DNA from: Paulinella micropora
Lineage: Eukaryota; Cercozoa; Imbricatea; Euglyphida
Direction: 5' to 3'
NCBI GenBank assembly: GCA_009731375.1
Contig: BJOX01000267.1
Coordinates: 367,900-431,899 of the forward strand
Length of the DNA: 64,000 nucleotides
This document shows positions 50,456 to 60,980 of this stretch, one piece after another. A program made the position numbers and the translations under genes. The notes beneath the pieces were generated by a model. That model ran no database searches. It was not told the DNA's origin and saw only the letters and a list, made by a program, of their open reading frames with translations. Numbering within the stretch: the first letter of the stretch is position 1; every line of letters starts with the position of its first letter.

Positions 50456-52243
50456 CCGGATTCAGACTCCGAGGCTGCTTCCGCTTCTTCTTCTTCTTCT
50501 TCCTCTGTGCTGGCGGATTCGGAGCCAGAGCCGGGGGGCGCGTCTCCTCCTCTTCCGCGCGCTGTTCTTGTGTTTGAAATCTGTGTATGTTCCAGCGCTT
50601 CCCAGCACTTGGCGGGCCAGCGTTGCGCGCGCAGATGTTGTTGAATACGCGTGTACAGGCGCGATCGCAAGTGCGGCAGGAGTTTGCTTTCTATCTCCTC
50701 TAGCTCTTCCCCTGTGAGTTCTCTGGCGTTGTCGTCTTCGGGAGCCCCGTCGAAGTGGGCTTCGCCCTCGGCTTCGGGCTGGGCAGAGGTCAGCAGGTTG
50801 CCAAGGTACACCACCCTGCGCTGTTGGTCTGGTTCCTGACAGGAACCCGCGAGGCAGTGGTAGTAAAGGGCGCCGCGGGCGCCGACAAAGATTTGGCAGC
50901 GGTTATGATCGTGAAAAATAGGCTCACTGTTTGCGTTCATAGTCGCTGCCGCCGAGGTGGCGGCAGGAGCGTGTTCTTCTCCGTGTTGCTGCTGCTGATT
51001 GCGGGCTCTTTGCCGGGCCTCTTGCACGAGACAGAGCCTGCGCTTGCCACGCGTCGGTGTGGCCAGGAACGAGCAGCGAGTTTTGCCTGTGCTGTCCGTG
51101 GAGTGGTGGAAGGTGACCTTGCTGGAGAGATCCCCGTGCACACGGAGTAGCAGAGTAATTTTGGGGATAATGAGGGCAGCTAGGCTGCGCACGAGCGCGG
51201 GTGGCGGGTCGACCCAGTTGGCGGCCAGTCCCCCGCAGCTACAGCCTGCGTGCGGGCAGGTACTGGGTTTTTCCTGCTGGCTCTGTCCGGGGGGCATGCT
51301 GCCCCCCGTGCCCCCCGTGCCCCCCTGCCCTCCAGCTCGCGGCAGCGGGGTGGAGGGCATGCTGCCCCCCGTGCCCCCCGGAGCTCCAGCCCGCAGTAGC
51401 GGGGTGTGGGGCACGCTGCCCCCCGTGCCCCCCTGCCCTCCAGCCTGCGGCAGCGGGCTGGGGGGGCAGAGCAGCCAGCCCTCGGGTTGTGGGGCGTGGC
51501 TTGGGCAGTGTTCAATGAAGGTCTTGTAGCTGGGGAGGGCCAGACGCCGCCCCTGTTCGACGTCTGCGAGTTTCTGTGAGCCGGGCACGCGCCAGGCTCT
51601 GTTTTTGGTGTAGACACCCCTGTCGAGTATGCAGCCACTCTTATTCTTGGGGTGGTCAAAGCGTGCGTCCTTGCTGTCATAGAAAAGTAGCGAGGAGCTG
51701 GGAGAGCCTGGGAGCACCTTTTTCAGGACGAACGTGCCGGCGTCTTGAATGTTTGCAAACCAGAGGTGAGGCATGGAAACATGGAACGAGTTTTTAAACC
51801 AGCCCCCCTCGAACCCTCGACTAAAGTCGTGGATGCACAGAGGCCAGTCGGGCTGGGCCCCGCTCTGAGGCTGTGGCGGGGCTAGCAGCACGGCCTGACG
51901 CAAGGCCTCGAGCCTGGCATGGGCGTCTGGGTCGGGGCCGGACTGGGAGTACCATTCAATGTCAGCAAAAAAACACAAAGGTCCGCGAAGTAAGACAAAG
52001 ACTGTTCGTTCCACGGGGAACAGCTGGGTGTAGACATGGTCGTAGAAATCTTGGGCCGAAGCCTCGGAGCCGAACAAGTGGCGCTCCCCGGGCCCCTTCT
52101 TCAGCAACTTGTAGAAGAAAGTGTGCCCTTGCTGCTCTCCTGCTTCAAAGCTGGCCTCCTGCGGTGCGCTGCCTTCGCCGCCTGACTCAAAAAGAATGCG
52201 GCGACGATCTGCTAGGTCCAGCTTTATTTGTTTGGGCTGTGGA
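50440..52243 (-). CDS. Herpes/pox (UL52)-type primase of the archaeo-eukaryotic primase superfamily, 5' end in gap
   Basis: The catalytic motifs of the family are in order: FFADIEWYS (the DxE pair), NSFHVSMPHLWF (the Ser-x-His motif) and DRGVYTKNRAWRVPGSQK (Asp plus the Arg motif), over about 170 residues. About 270 residues later follows the zinc site typical of UL52 and PrimPol proteins (IFHDHNRCQIFVGARGALYY with HCLAGSC). Between them lies a Gly/Pro-rich insert with three tandem repeats. The enzyme would lay primers or extend them for DNA replication. The N-terminus is lost in the gap 52244-52644; residues further upstream in the same frame are only a shadow of the plus-strand gene. The C-terminal acidic tail is followed by a frameshift. 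Confidence 0.8.
51290..51470 (-). repeat. Tandem repeat inside the primase gene (three units of about 54-62 bp)
   Basis: Units begin near 51294, 51356 and 51410 and share GCTGCCCCCCGTGCCCCC and GCAGCGGG. They are translated in frame as GGTGGSMPxTPLxRAG-type repeats, a flexible linker. Confidence 0.7.
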
Positions 52244-52644
52244 NNNNNNNNNNNNNNNNNNNNNNNNNNNNNNNNNNNNNNNNNNNNNNNNNNNNNNNNN
52301 NNNNNNNNNNNNNNNNNNNNNNNNNNNNNNNNNNNNNNNNNNNNNNNNNNNNNNNNNNNNNNNNNNNNNNNNNNNNNNNNNNNNNNNNNNNNNNNNNNNN
52401 NNNNNNNNNNNNNNNNNNNNNNNNNNNNNNNNNNNNNNNNNNNNNNNNNNNNNNNNNNNNNNNNNNNNNNNNNNNNNNNNNNNNNNNNNNNNNNNNNNNN
52501 NNNNNNNNNNNNNNNNNNNNNNNNNNNNNNNNNNNNNNNNNNNNNNNNNNNNNNNNNNNNNNNNNNNNNNNNNNNNNNNNNNNNNNNNNNNNNNNNNNNN
52601 NNNNNNNNNNNNNNNNNNNNNNNNNNNNNNNNNNNNNNNNNNNN
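52244..52644. other. 401-base assembly gap
   Basis: Ns flanked on the right by poly-G. It probably hides the primase start and the upstream region of the plus-strand MYND gene. Confidence 0.95.
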
Positions 52645-52779
52645 GGGGGGGGGGGAAGAGGGGGGGGGAGTGCCCCCCACCCTCCGGCAACCTTTTGGCT
52701 CCCGGGGCCGTGCAAATTTTATGGTTATTATTATTGTTTTGGCGCAGCCAGCGGGGCAAAGGAGAGAGAGACACAGCAA

Positions 52780-54098
52780 ATGAGCAAGAGCAAGGCATTG
52801 TCCAAGGCGGGCTTGAGGCGGCAACAAGATGAATTGTTGGATTTTATGACAGAATACGTGCAATCGCACCCGGACTTTATGGACGCGCTGGCCCGTGAGT
52901 CTTGCCGGCGCTGGCAACAGTCGCGCGAGCGCGGGGTGTGGGTGTGGACGCGCAATGTACAGCCACATCGGAGAGGTGAGCGGCAGCCGGTGCTGTTTAT
53001 GGAGGTAGCGGGGCTGGCCAAGGCGTGCCTCGATGGCGAAGGCGACGAAGCACTGCATTTGGCTACGGAGTTGGATCCGGGGAAGGGGCTGTTTTGCCTT
53101 GTGCTGATGGCGTCAGATAAACTAGGGCGTGTGCCCCCCATCCAGCAAGCGTTGGCGTGTGCAGGGCAGGTGCAAGCAGAGCGCAAGCAGAGCGAGTCCG
53201 AGGCGGGAGCGTGCAGCTTCACGCTGGTGGAGCCAGACGTGGGCGCCGTCGTGACGGCGCCGGGTTGCGCGGGTTGCGGAGGCGGGGAAGCGCGCGCCGC
53301 CCTTGCGTCTGCGGTTGCGGGGGCGGGCAAGGAGGGCAAGAAGGGCAAGAAGGGCGGGCGGCGCGACGAAGCTAATTGGGCACCCCTGGCTCGTCGGCAG
53401 CTGTGCTGCTGGGCCCGGCACTTTTTAGGGCACGTTTCGCTGCTGGCGTTTCTTTTCCATGAGTCCCGTCGGGCCTGGTTGACAAAGGGGGTGCGCGGCG
53501 CGTGGTTCGTGCAGCGGCGGTGTGCGCTCCGCGGGGTGGGCCCAGTGTCGACATGGGGCAGACCCCGCGGAGCTGGTATTTCTAGACGAGGCGAAACTGA
53601 AACTGATGGAGTACCGACGAGTTTTGCAAAGCGTGCGTCGCTACGAACCCGAGAGTGCGGTCGTAATTTTGCTCGGGGTCCAGAAATCACACCCGAGCGC
53701 GGGGGACGTGAACGCCGCAGGCGACGACGCGGTGCTGTTTACGCAAACGACGCAGTTTCTGCCTCCTCCCCCTGACACCCCCGCGGGGGGCACGCAGAGC
53801 CGCTGGGACTCAGACAGTGGTTGCTGCAGCGTGCAGCTGCAGCAAGGGGCGAGCGGCCACTGCTGCTGCGGGGAGTACCGCATGCAGGCCCAAGGGCTGG
53901 AGAGCGAAGCGTGCCTTGCAGTGTGTGCTGTGGAAGGGTGTGCTGGCGTGGGGCAAAAATGCGCGCTGCCTTGTGAAGGTCTATTGTGGGGTTGAGCACC
54001 AGCGAAGCGATTGGTCGATTCACAAGCACGAATGCCGCCTTCTGGCAGCAAGCCGCCGTGGCGCGGGGGCGTCGTCACAAAAAATTTTGACAAAATAG
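52780..54098 (+). CDS. MYND zinc-finger protein, two frame changes
   Basis: The ATG at 52780 (MSKSKALSKAGLRRQQ) opens an N-terminal domain of unknown type (HPDFMDALARESCRRW ... PVLFMEVAGLAKACL) with a Gly/Lys-rich insert. From about 53560 the coding sense moves to another frame (LKLMEYRRVLQSVRRYEPES), and from about 53980 to a third, which contains VYCGVEHQRSDWSIHKHEC. With the preceding CAVEGCAGVGQKCALPC this forms a MYND-type zinc finger, a protein-protein interaction module. It ends at a TAG (54096-54098), 18 bp before an AATAAA. The shifts lie in G/C-rich runs, so sequence error and decay are both possible. The gene is convergent with the LRR gene. Confidence 0.6.
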
Positions 54099-54115
54099 TA
54101 AGTAAGACACTTTTT

Positions 54116-54121
54116 AATAAA
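54116..54121 (+). terminator. AATAAA polyadenylation signal, plus strand
   Basis: Lies 18 bp after the MYND gene stop, in CTTTTTAATAAAATG. The opposite strand has its own AATAAA at 54127-54132, so the two convergent genes share a 30-bp end region. Confidence 0.55.
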
Positions 54122-54126
54122 ATGTT

Positions 54127-54132
54127 TTTATT
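54127..54132 (-). terminator. AATAAA polyadenylation signal overlapping a stop codon, minus strand
   Basis: The TAA stop of the LRR gene (54128-54130) lies within this hexamer. Confidence 0.5.
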
Positions 54133-56061
54133 CTTCTTCTTCCTCTTCCTGTTCCTCTTCTTCTTCTTCTGTATCACCTCGGTCGCTAAAGGTCAGACGT
54201 GCAATCCGCCGGGAGTTCTGCCCCAACTCAATGCACTCCCGGCGGATTGCACCAAGAGTTATTCTCGTCCTTTTCTTGATTTTCCAACCGTCGGGCATCC
54301 TTAGCCGTTTACAAACCGGCAAGGATCTGAAGCGCAGAGTTGCTTTGTTTGCAACCAGATTGTCGGGCAGTTGAATGTTCTTTAGCAACGGACAAGAAGA
54401 TATGTCTATGGTTATTTCTTTTAGTGGCGCCGGCCATCTACCGTATTCTTCAATTGGAAAAAGATCCTTCAAGCAGATTTCCGTGAGTTCGCGGCAATCC
54501 TTGATTTCCAGCTTGAGGCCCGCGCGGGCCAGTCTGTGGCGGCCTGCGCAGGGCTGCTGCAGAGTCCTTGTCGTCGTCGTCTGGCCCCTGTGGCCAGCAG
54601 CAGCCCTATTCGCACGAGTTGGGCACAGCTAGCGACACTGATGCTCACACTGTTGAGAGAATGCATTTGTTCCCCTGGATCGAGATACCACGACCGAAGA
54701 ATCGCGGAGAGACTGAGTTTGCCCAGGCTGATTTCTGCTAGCTGTGAACAATTGCTAACATCGACTGTGTAGCAGCCCTTTATCTGCCAGCCAGCGGGCA
54801 GCAAGAGCGAGCGGAGACTTTCCAGACCCTGGGCTTGCATAAACAGTCCTCTGGATTGTAGCTCGGTTGGCAACTCGATCTCTTCGAGCTGCGTACACTT
54901 GCAGAATTTTACCTTGTACAGACCCGTCAGAGCAAGGCCTGAGGAGGAGGAGTTCGTCAGTGCTACGCGTTTAAGCTTTTCCAACTGTTCAAAGGTTACC
55001 GAAACATCCCCCGTCTGTTGCGGGCCGAGATTCAGTCGCGTTTCCTCCACGCCACCCCCCTCAACACTTAGAACAAGGTCGCTCAAGGGCACCTCTTGCC
55101 TGGTGCAAGGCTCGATGCAAAGTTCTTTTGCGCCGCACTTGTGCACATGAACATACGCCTTGCCTCCTCCCCCCACAGCAACATGCAACTTCCTCCTCGC
55201 GGAGCCCGAGCCGTTCACCTCCAGCCACATGCTCGTGTTGTCCACGCCGTCCCGTGGGGGCGGCGTGGATACCTCCACACGCTGCAGCCTATTGCAATCC
55301 TCGAGCCTCAGATTTAGGTACCCGCCGGGCGCGCTCTGCCCCAGGGTGAAAACAAACGTCTTGAGCTGGCGGCAGCCATACACACCCACCGCAGAAGTCC
55401 CCCGGAGTCTGGTCCGCAGCAAGCGAAGGTGCCTCACCCTGCACGCACGCTGTAGCGTAAAAGGGCCATAATCCCGATCTAACGACATTGTTAGGTTGTG
55501 CAGACACAGATGCCTTATGGACAGATTGGACCTGGCCTCAAAAGGGAAACTGCCCTCGGTCAGCATCGTGCACCCTTCACCGGCAGTACCCCGCGCTGAG
55601 CCTACCGACAAAACAAGCCTTTCCAGTTCCCCGTCCTCGCGGCCTCGGATGAGCTCGACCGCCTTCTGCAAAGACTCCCAGTACATTTCACGGGTCAAAC
55701 CGTCGAAGTTAGGCCCTGGGCGCCACAAGTCTGTAAACACGATGTTGGTCACAGCGTCCTTGCTTTCTTGTCGCACGGCTCTTGCAATCTCCTCCAGCTC
55801 TTGCTCTTCTTCTTCCGCGGCGCGAGCTGGGGGCTCTCCCTCCTTCACCTCGTGCTCTTCTTCCGCGGCGCGTACCTTAGCCGCGCAAATGCGCGCCAGA
55901 AGCTCATTGGCCCCCCTGCCAACCACTGGTTGGAGGTATTCCCCGAGCCAGGTACGACGACCGACGCCTCTGAGAACAGTGTTTTCTTCGAACCCAAGAA
56001 ACCCCCTAATCAAGCGGGTGCTGTCTGCACAAGGCAGCACCGTTTGTGCAGACTGTGCCAT
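54128..56061 (-). CDS. Leucine-rich-repeat protein A, one frameshift
   Basis: Starting at the ATG in MAQSAQTVLPCADSTRL (a TTG start further up is less likely), the protein has an acidic helical N-terminal region (EEEEQELEEIARAVRQE) and then many irregular repeats with LxxLxLxxC/N spacing, e.g. NLSIRHLCLHNLTM, CTQLEEIELP and NCSQLAEISL. Near 54540 the coding sense moves one frame and continues as EITIDISSCPLLKNIQLP to an acidic Glu-rich end. The solenoid is probably a protein-interaction surface. No F-box or kinase domain is seen. It is divergent from the plus-strand gene at 56297 with a 235-bp intergenic region. Confidence 0.65.
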
Positions 56062-56296
56062 CGTCCCGACGGCGTGCTGGCTGGCTCCACTACTGTTCCT
56101 ATCTCTTGCTATTAATACACTGCCTAGCAACGGCAAAAAACAAACAGAAGGATGGGGAGGGGGAGGGCGAGGGAAGGAGAAGGGGAGAGGAGAGGGGGTG
56201 GGGGGGGGGCAGAATTTGGCCTTCTCTAAGGGGGGGGGGGAGCTGCTTCAATGAAAAAAATCAAAGAGCCTTTGTTCCTTAAAACTACACGTACAA
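56062..56296. promoter_or_regulatory. Divergent intergenic region with long purine tract
   Basis: 235 bp separate two divergent genes, so both promoters should lie here. It holds GCTATTAATACACTG near 56108 and a plus-strand G/A-rich tract at 56150-56240. No specific motif is identified. Confidence 0.35.
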
Positions 56297-57408
56297 ATGG
56301 CAGAAACGAGACCGGCGGGGGGGCGCGCAGGGCACGAAACAGTCTGAGGAAAAGTACGACGTCTTTTCCCTCACAGTCGAATTGTACCGAGTCAAAGAAC
56401 CGTTACAATGGCAGGACACTTCACTTTACGAGGATGTGCCCGAATCAGCCGCGGATGGAGGAAGTAGTAAGCAAGTTTATTACGTGCTTAAAAAAAGCCA
56501 GAAAGCAGATCATCTCCACTTGTGTTTGGGGGACTTCTGCTCTGATTATCAGTCTGAGTCAGAGTCTGAATTCAAGCGTGCCCCTAACATTACTGGCCGG
56601 TATTTTTGGCAATTGCATGCCTGCCCTTCTCGGCAGGTCTGGCGAGGCTGTTTAAAACTTTACAAGAGGATTGGTTTCTCTGCACAGGTTCATGGCAGTC
56701 TATACCAACAAACTCTCGAATTGCGACCCACCCTAAAGCAAACCCGAAGCTCACCAGAGGGTACGCGCCCTTCAGTGGAGGTCTGTGCGGTTCTGACCCA
56801 GATTTTTGCGACGGAGGGCTCTCCAGCAAAAACACTGGAAAATCCTGCTACTACAAATACAGGATCGGAATGGATACAAATGACTATCAAAGGACTCAAC
56901 CAGCACGACCTAAGCGGCCGCGCCCAAGACGCCCGCCTGACAATCAAGCTGTACGGCGCGGATGAGAAGGATTTCGACAGTATACAGGGGTTAAAGCTAG
57001 GGGCAAGAACAACCGGTCAGGTATCGCCCCCTAAACTACGTGCTTACCCGGTCGGGCGAGGGGGCTGACGCGACGGGCGTGATGACGATGCGTGTTGTTC
57101 TCCCGATTTTGGTTAAGAATGGTAAAGAATCCTATTTTGAGTTTGCACCCCTGGATTTCGAGGTCACACAGCAAGAGCGGAATTGCGTGCCTAATAAAGT
57201 GGCGCTAGGTCTGGCAAGTTATATACAGGCAGCCTTTGGTATAAACGCGGCTAACCGTGAGTTTATCGTTGAACTGCAGCCTAAATTGAAGCAAAGAACC
57301 AAGCATCGCGAGCCCGCCCCGGTCGACACCGTAGAGACGTGGTTCCGCGCTAGGGGTGCGCTCCGGACAATCCTTAATCCACAACCAACCCGCGCCAGCA
57401 CTGAATAA
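56297..57408 (+). CDS. Orphan protein, about 370 aa, two frameshifts
   Basis: The ATG at 56297 (MAETRPAG) leads into a run of seven or more G, where the sense moves to another frame and reads EEKYDVFSLTVELYRVKEP and onwards, with an acidic Ser/Glu patch and RYFWQLHACPSRQVWRG. Near 57000 it moves again to a frame that reads TMRVVLPILVKNGKESYFEF and ends ILNPQPTRASTE at 57408. All three pieces have coding character; the joins lie at homopolymers. I recognise no family. Confidence 0.5.
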
Positions 57409-57554
57409 TTTCATTAAAATCCTGCGCCAATTCATTGTTATTAATCTCAGTTTAATTTTTTTTAATCGATCCAAATTTACATGTTTACGAAAGGCAGTCA
57501 AACTTCCCCCCCCCCTCCCCCTCCCCCTTTCAGAAATTTTCCCCCCCCATGTCG
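57409..57554. other. AT-rich convergent intergenic region with C-run
   Basis: AT-rich sequence with several TTAAT words, then poly-C (57508-57552), lies between two convergent genes. No gene. Confidence 0.4.
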
Positions 57555-58229
57555 TGCGCACAGAGTCGGCCAGGCCGAGGCGGAGCCGGGCCGGGGCACA
57601 GTCGCTAGCGTGGCTACGTTTTCGTGTTCGTAGCACGCTTCACACGCGGCGCGGTCATCTGTGACTTGCCCGACCCTCCACTCTCGGAAGACGAGCTTGT
57701 GTTCCTCCACGACCTTGAAAGCTGCACCAAAACGCTGCAACATCTTGATGCCCGCCCTTTGCTCTACGTAGGGCTCCGCCTCGGCTAGACGTTTGAACCA
57801 CAGTGCAATGGCTGGCGAGGCCTGCCGCGCCGGGTGCTTCCCCCCCTCCCCAGCTGTGTCGCCTTGATGATGGCGCAAACGACGCCTTTTCCTGCGACGC
57901 GCGCGCCTGCCGCGCCTGTACTCGCGCTTTCTTTCAACCCTGCGCGCGTGCAGCGCACACAGCCTAAAGTGTCCATCGTCATCGGCCCACGGTTCCGCCT
58001 CCGCGAGGCTCGCGCACTCGCCGAGGGTAAAACAGCGTTCGCAGGCGGGAAGCCACTCTGGCCCAAACTGAGACGGGCTGAGCAAGCTCAAGCTCAGCCG
58101 GCCTTTCGCTTGTAAGCACAGCCTTGCGCCCGAGGGGGGCAAGGGGGCCGTAATGCCCTCTGCTCCGTACCTGCTCTTGAAAAGGCGGGCCGCACTAGAT
58201 TCGCCGGCGGGCTCCGCCTGGGAACTCAT
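57555..58229 (-). CDS. Cys/His-rich basic protein, about 220 aa
   Basis: The start is set at MSSQAEPAGESS (58229), which follows a short AT-rich spacer; the same frame is open upstream only because the spacer lacks stops. It contains PACERCFTLGEC with LCALHARR, then a very basic block (RRGRRARRRKRRRLRHH), then CEACYEHENV with LCARH. These are two similar CxxC...CxxH units that may each bind zinc. The basic block could be a nuclear signal. The exact 3' end lies in a poly-G run near 57540. Confidence 0.5.
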
Positions 58230-58289
58230 CTCGCTGTGTTTTGTGAGAGAAACGAGGGTACACAAGGAAAAATAAAAAGTCTTTTTTAA

Positions 58290-58661
58290 TTTTAAAGAAA
58301 AGATGATAATAAACTTGTCGGCCCGCCCCCCCCCCCTTCGTCGGCTCCCCTGTCTTAGGCTCTGTTGACATTTCGCCAGCCGTTCCAGTGATTCGGCTGT
58401 CAGGACGCGTGTCGCGGGATCGGGCCTGGTGTATCGCTTGATGATGCCAACCAGGTCTTGAGCGCTCTGTGCCCACAATACCTCGCTCAACTGCTCTTGC
58501 AGCCCCTGCAGGCCGTGCACTTCAAGCTCATCGGCGTGCAACAGGGCGGCTTGGACAAAGGCGGGGGCTTGTGTTAGGTCTAGGTGCCGTGATTCTGTGC
58601 TGGTTTGCAGGACGATTTCCTGCAAACCAGCATGCGTCTGGTAGTTTAGCAGCTGCTTCAT
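58290..58661 (-). CDS. Small orphan protein, about 110-125 aa
   Basis: Starts at MKQLLNYQTHAGLQ and continues helical (FVQAALLHADELEVHGL, DLVGIIKRYTRPDP, ESLERLAKC). The 3' end falls in a poly-G/C run (58326-58338), after which one frame stops near 58292; the end is therefore approximate. It begins about 45 bp after the AATAAA of the upstream LRR gene. Confidence 0.45.
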
Positions 58662-58706
58662 GTGCTGAACTTCGTGCGCTGGAAGGCTTTTGTGGGTAAG
58701 TTTTTT

Positions 58707-58712
58707 TTTATT
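58707..58712 (-). terminator. AATAAA polyadenylation signal, minus strand
   Basis: Lies 57 bp downstream of the stop of LRR protein B and just before the start of the next minus-strand gene. Confidence 0.5.
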
Positions 58713-58768
58713 CAAAAAGTTTTACAACACTTGCGCAAAAGTTGTGGGGAGGGTGGCTAACGGGCTGA

Positions 58769-60706
58769 CTACCAACTGAACTCACAGGCGAAGGATTGGT
58801 GTTGGCAAATGAGTCGGCACCAGTCGCGGAGGGCGAGAAGTCTGGAGAGGCGCTTGTCAAGGAGTTCGGAGAGGCTGCTAGAAGTGAGGGTGAGCGCCGG
58901 GAGGTTTCTGCGGCGGCGCTGAGTGGCGATGCCGGTGAGGATGCGGGCTAGCGAACGAGAGCCGGACGACAAGTTTGCTATTCTGGAGGGGCCTGTGGCA
59001 AGGAGCAACGAGGTGAGGGCGGGGAAGCCCTTGCGGAGGACCCTTTCCCAGTCGCGGAGGGCACGGGGGTTAGTGATGGTGGAGAAGGGCGGGATTTGTA
59101 ACCGGAGTGTCTGCAAAAGGTGGCTGCGCGCGAGCAGACGGAGAGCCCGCCTCCTCCCGGGGCTGGGGGCCAGCACGCCCCTGAGGTTAAGTTCTTGCAA
59201 GTAGGGCAGTGCGAGGAGCGGCAGCAAGAAGTCGGAGTCTAGTTCCGAGCCGCAGTGCAGGGAGAGCCTGGCTAGGTTGGGCGCGAGGAGGCTTGGGTCG
59301 TCTTGCGCGCTGATTCTCCCGGTCGGCGGGATTATAAGGCCGAGCGACCGCAAGTCCGTGTGGGGGGCGAGAAGCCGCAGGCCGGACACGAACGTGTAGG
59401 GGTCGTCGCGCTGGGCGGGAAGGCGCACTGCTAGGTGAGCCAGCTGTGGGGCCGTCAGTCGGGGCGCGGCGCCGGGGCGCAGCTGTTCCAGGTCCAGGTC
59501 CAGCACTAGTCTGGTAAGGTTGGGGCACTTGGCGAGCGCCGCTAGCAGCTCCGGGGAGCGTGGTTCATGCCCCCCGTGGCAGGAGAGCTCAACTGTTTGG
59601 AGCGAGGCGGCTGCGACCTGCAGTATCAGCAGGACAGCGTCCCACAGCTTGGGCGAATAGCTGCGGCAGTTGTAAACCTTGAGGCACTCGAGCCCTGGAC
59701 AGTCGGGGCGCCAAGTCTCGGGCAAGGACAGGAGCGCGCAACCTTTCAATTCTAGACGTCTCAGCTGTGGCGAGCCGCGCAACAGCTGCGGGGGCGTGTC
59801 CTCGTAGTTCCGCAAGACTAAGGTAGACAGCGCGGGGTGCGTCACCCAGAAGTCCACTGGCTCCCACTGACATTCATCGCAGCCGAGGCACGGGTGGAAG
59901 GTGTCGGTGGGTTGGAGCAGCGCCTGTTGGCTGTACAGCGTCAGCTCGCGCAGGGTCGTAGGCAGCATGCGGAGCCAAGCGGGCGCGGGCTCCTGCTTGT
60001 GCAGCAGGTCCAGACTCTGCAGCTGGCCGGCTGAGGCCAGCACCCCCTTCAGCCGCGCGGAGCCGCTTGCGGTAAAAGGGTCCGCTTTCAACCGCAGGTG
60101 TGTCGCCCGGGGGGCTAGCAGCCTTAGCAGCAGGCTTGTGCTCCTGTTCGCCAGTTCTCCCGTGAAATCAAAGCGACCGTGACGCCGCAGCCTCGGCAGG
60201 AGCCTGGTCCGGAACAGCTGCGCCAACTCCTCAGCGGCCCCGTTTGCCATACCGTCCACACAGATTGAAAGCCACTCCCCAGGCTCTAGCCCGACGCACA
60301 GCAGGCCGTCACCTTCGCGGAAAGCCGGCAGCGCACGCAGCAAGCGCAGCAGGCGCTCTCCCACTGTTCCGCGAGGGCTTTTCAAAACGGCCCAGTCGCG
60401 CGGGCGCACCGGCCTGCTGCACTCCGCGTCATTCCTGCACAGCGCCTGCACCAGCTCGCCCAACAAGCGCGAGGCCGCTGCCTTTGCCACTGTCCTGGCC
60501 GCCTCGCGACAAGTCAGCCCCAGCGCCAACGCACCCGCCGGCTCCAGCTCCGCCAACATTGCCCCGATCAAATCCCAACGCTGGACAGCCCTATGGCGCG
60601 GGCTGGAGGGCTGCTGCAGAGTTTGGGCTCGGCCGGCCCTGTGCTTTTTTTGCCGATGCGAGCTGGAAGGGGAGCTTGCTGTTTCTCGGAGGCGTTTTTT
60701 GCCCAT
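58769..60706 (-). CDS. Leucine-rich-repeat protein B, 645 aa, F-box-like N-terminus
   Basis: The intact frame starts MGKKRLRETAS with a basic nuclear-type signal (RQKKHR). A segment WDLIGAMLAELEPAGALALG followed by TCREAARTV resembles a degenerate F-box (LP...L..IF..L...LL....VC+.). About twenty leucine-rich repeats follow, with clear LxxLxLxxC spacing (QLRRLELKGCALLSLPE, NLTRLVLDLDLEQL, YLQELNLRGVL). F-box/LRR proteins pick substrates for ubiquitin ligases. With a RING protein nearby, a role in host ubiquitin control is possible but inferred. Confidence 0.75.
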   Translation of the reverse strand: MGKKRLRETASSPSSSHRQKKHRAGRAQTLQQPSSPRHRAVQRWDLIGAMLAELEPAGALALGLTCREAARTVAKAAASRLLGELVQALCRNDAECSRPVRPRDWAVLKSPRGTVGERLLRLLRALPAFREGDGLLCVGLEPGEWLSICVDGMANGAAEELAQLFRTRLLPRLRRHGRFDFTGELANRSTSLLLRLLAPRATHLRLKADPFTASGSARLKGVLASAGQLQSLDLLHKQEPAPAWLRMLPTTLRELTLYSQQALLQPTDTFHPCLGCDECQWEPVDFWVTHPALSTLVLRNYEDTPPQLLRGSPQLRRLELKGCALLSLPETWRPDCPGLECLKVYNCRSYSPKLWDAVLLILQVAAASLQTVELSCHGGHEPRSPELLAALAKCPNLTRLVLDLDLEQLRPGAAPRLTAPQLAHLAVRLPAQRDDPYTFVSGLRLLAPHTDLRSLGLIIPPTGRISAQDDPSLLAPNLARLSLHCGSELDSDFLLPLLALPYLQELNLRGVLAPSPGRRRALRLLARSHLLQTLRLQIPPFSTITNPRALRDWERVLRKGFPALTSLLLATGPSRIANLSSGSRSLARILTGIATQRRRRNLPALTLTSSSLSELLDKRLSRLLALRDWCRLICQHQSFACEFSW

Positions 60707-60980
60707 GTCCTAGAACCAAGCTTTTTCTTTCCTCTTTGTTTTGGTCTTTTGTCTCCCCCTCTGTCTCTCTTTTTGTCAGCGCCTTTGCGTGCTCTTATAG
60801 CGGGGCACTCCCCCCTCCCCCTCTTCTCCTCTCCCGCTTAAGACAATGGACGGAAGAGGAGGAGGGGGCAAAGGGGCAAGCAAGAAAGAGAGGTAAAAAA
60901 GGAACAAATCTTTCTCTTTTTTTATTAAAAACATTTTTTAGCGGGCTGTATTGTTCTCTGAGTGAGCCTTCCAGCCCGCG
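60707..60980. promoter_or_regulatory. Intergenic region with AATAAA (minus) and T-rich tracts
   Basis: It separates two minus-strand genes. The upstream side holds the 5' region of LRR protein B. The AATAAA (reverse complement TTTATT at 60917-60922) lies about 60 bp downstream of the stop of the next gene. Confidence 0.45.

Noticed and set aside
50046-50717. A plus-strand gene opposite the primase
   Set aside because: It is the antisense shadow of the primase and its acidic/zinc segment; GC-rich codon bias keeps the opposite frame open.
52731-53690. A 319-codon minus-strand gene and the N-terminal 140 codons attributed to the primase frame
   Set aside because: Both are antisense to the MYND gene, whose plus-strand frame has better coding character and a proper ATG.
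57834-58115. Plus-strand open frame of 93 codons, and similar ones at 59567-60182
   Set aside because: They are antisense shadows of the Cys/His-rich and LRR genes.
58230-58290. One continuous 405-codon minus-strand gene from 58715 to 57498
   Set aside because: Its middle translates an AT-rich gene spacer (KFIIIFSLKLKKTFYFSL), so I split it into two genes.
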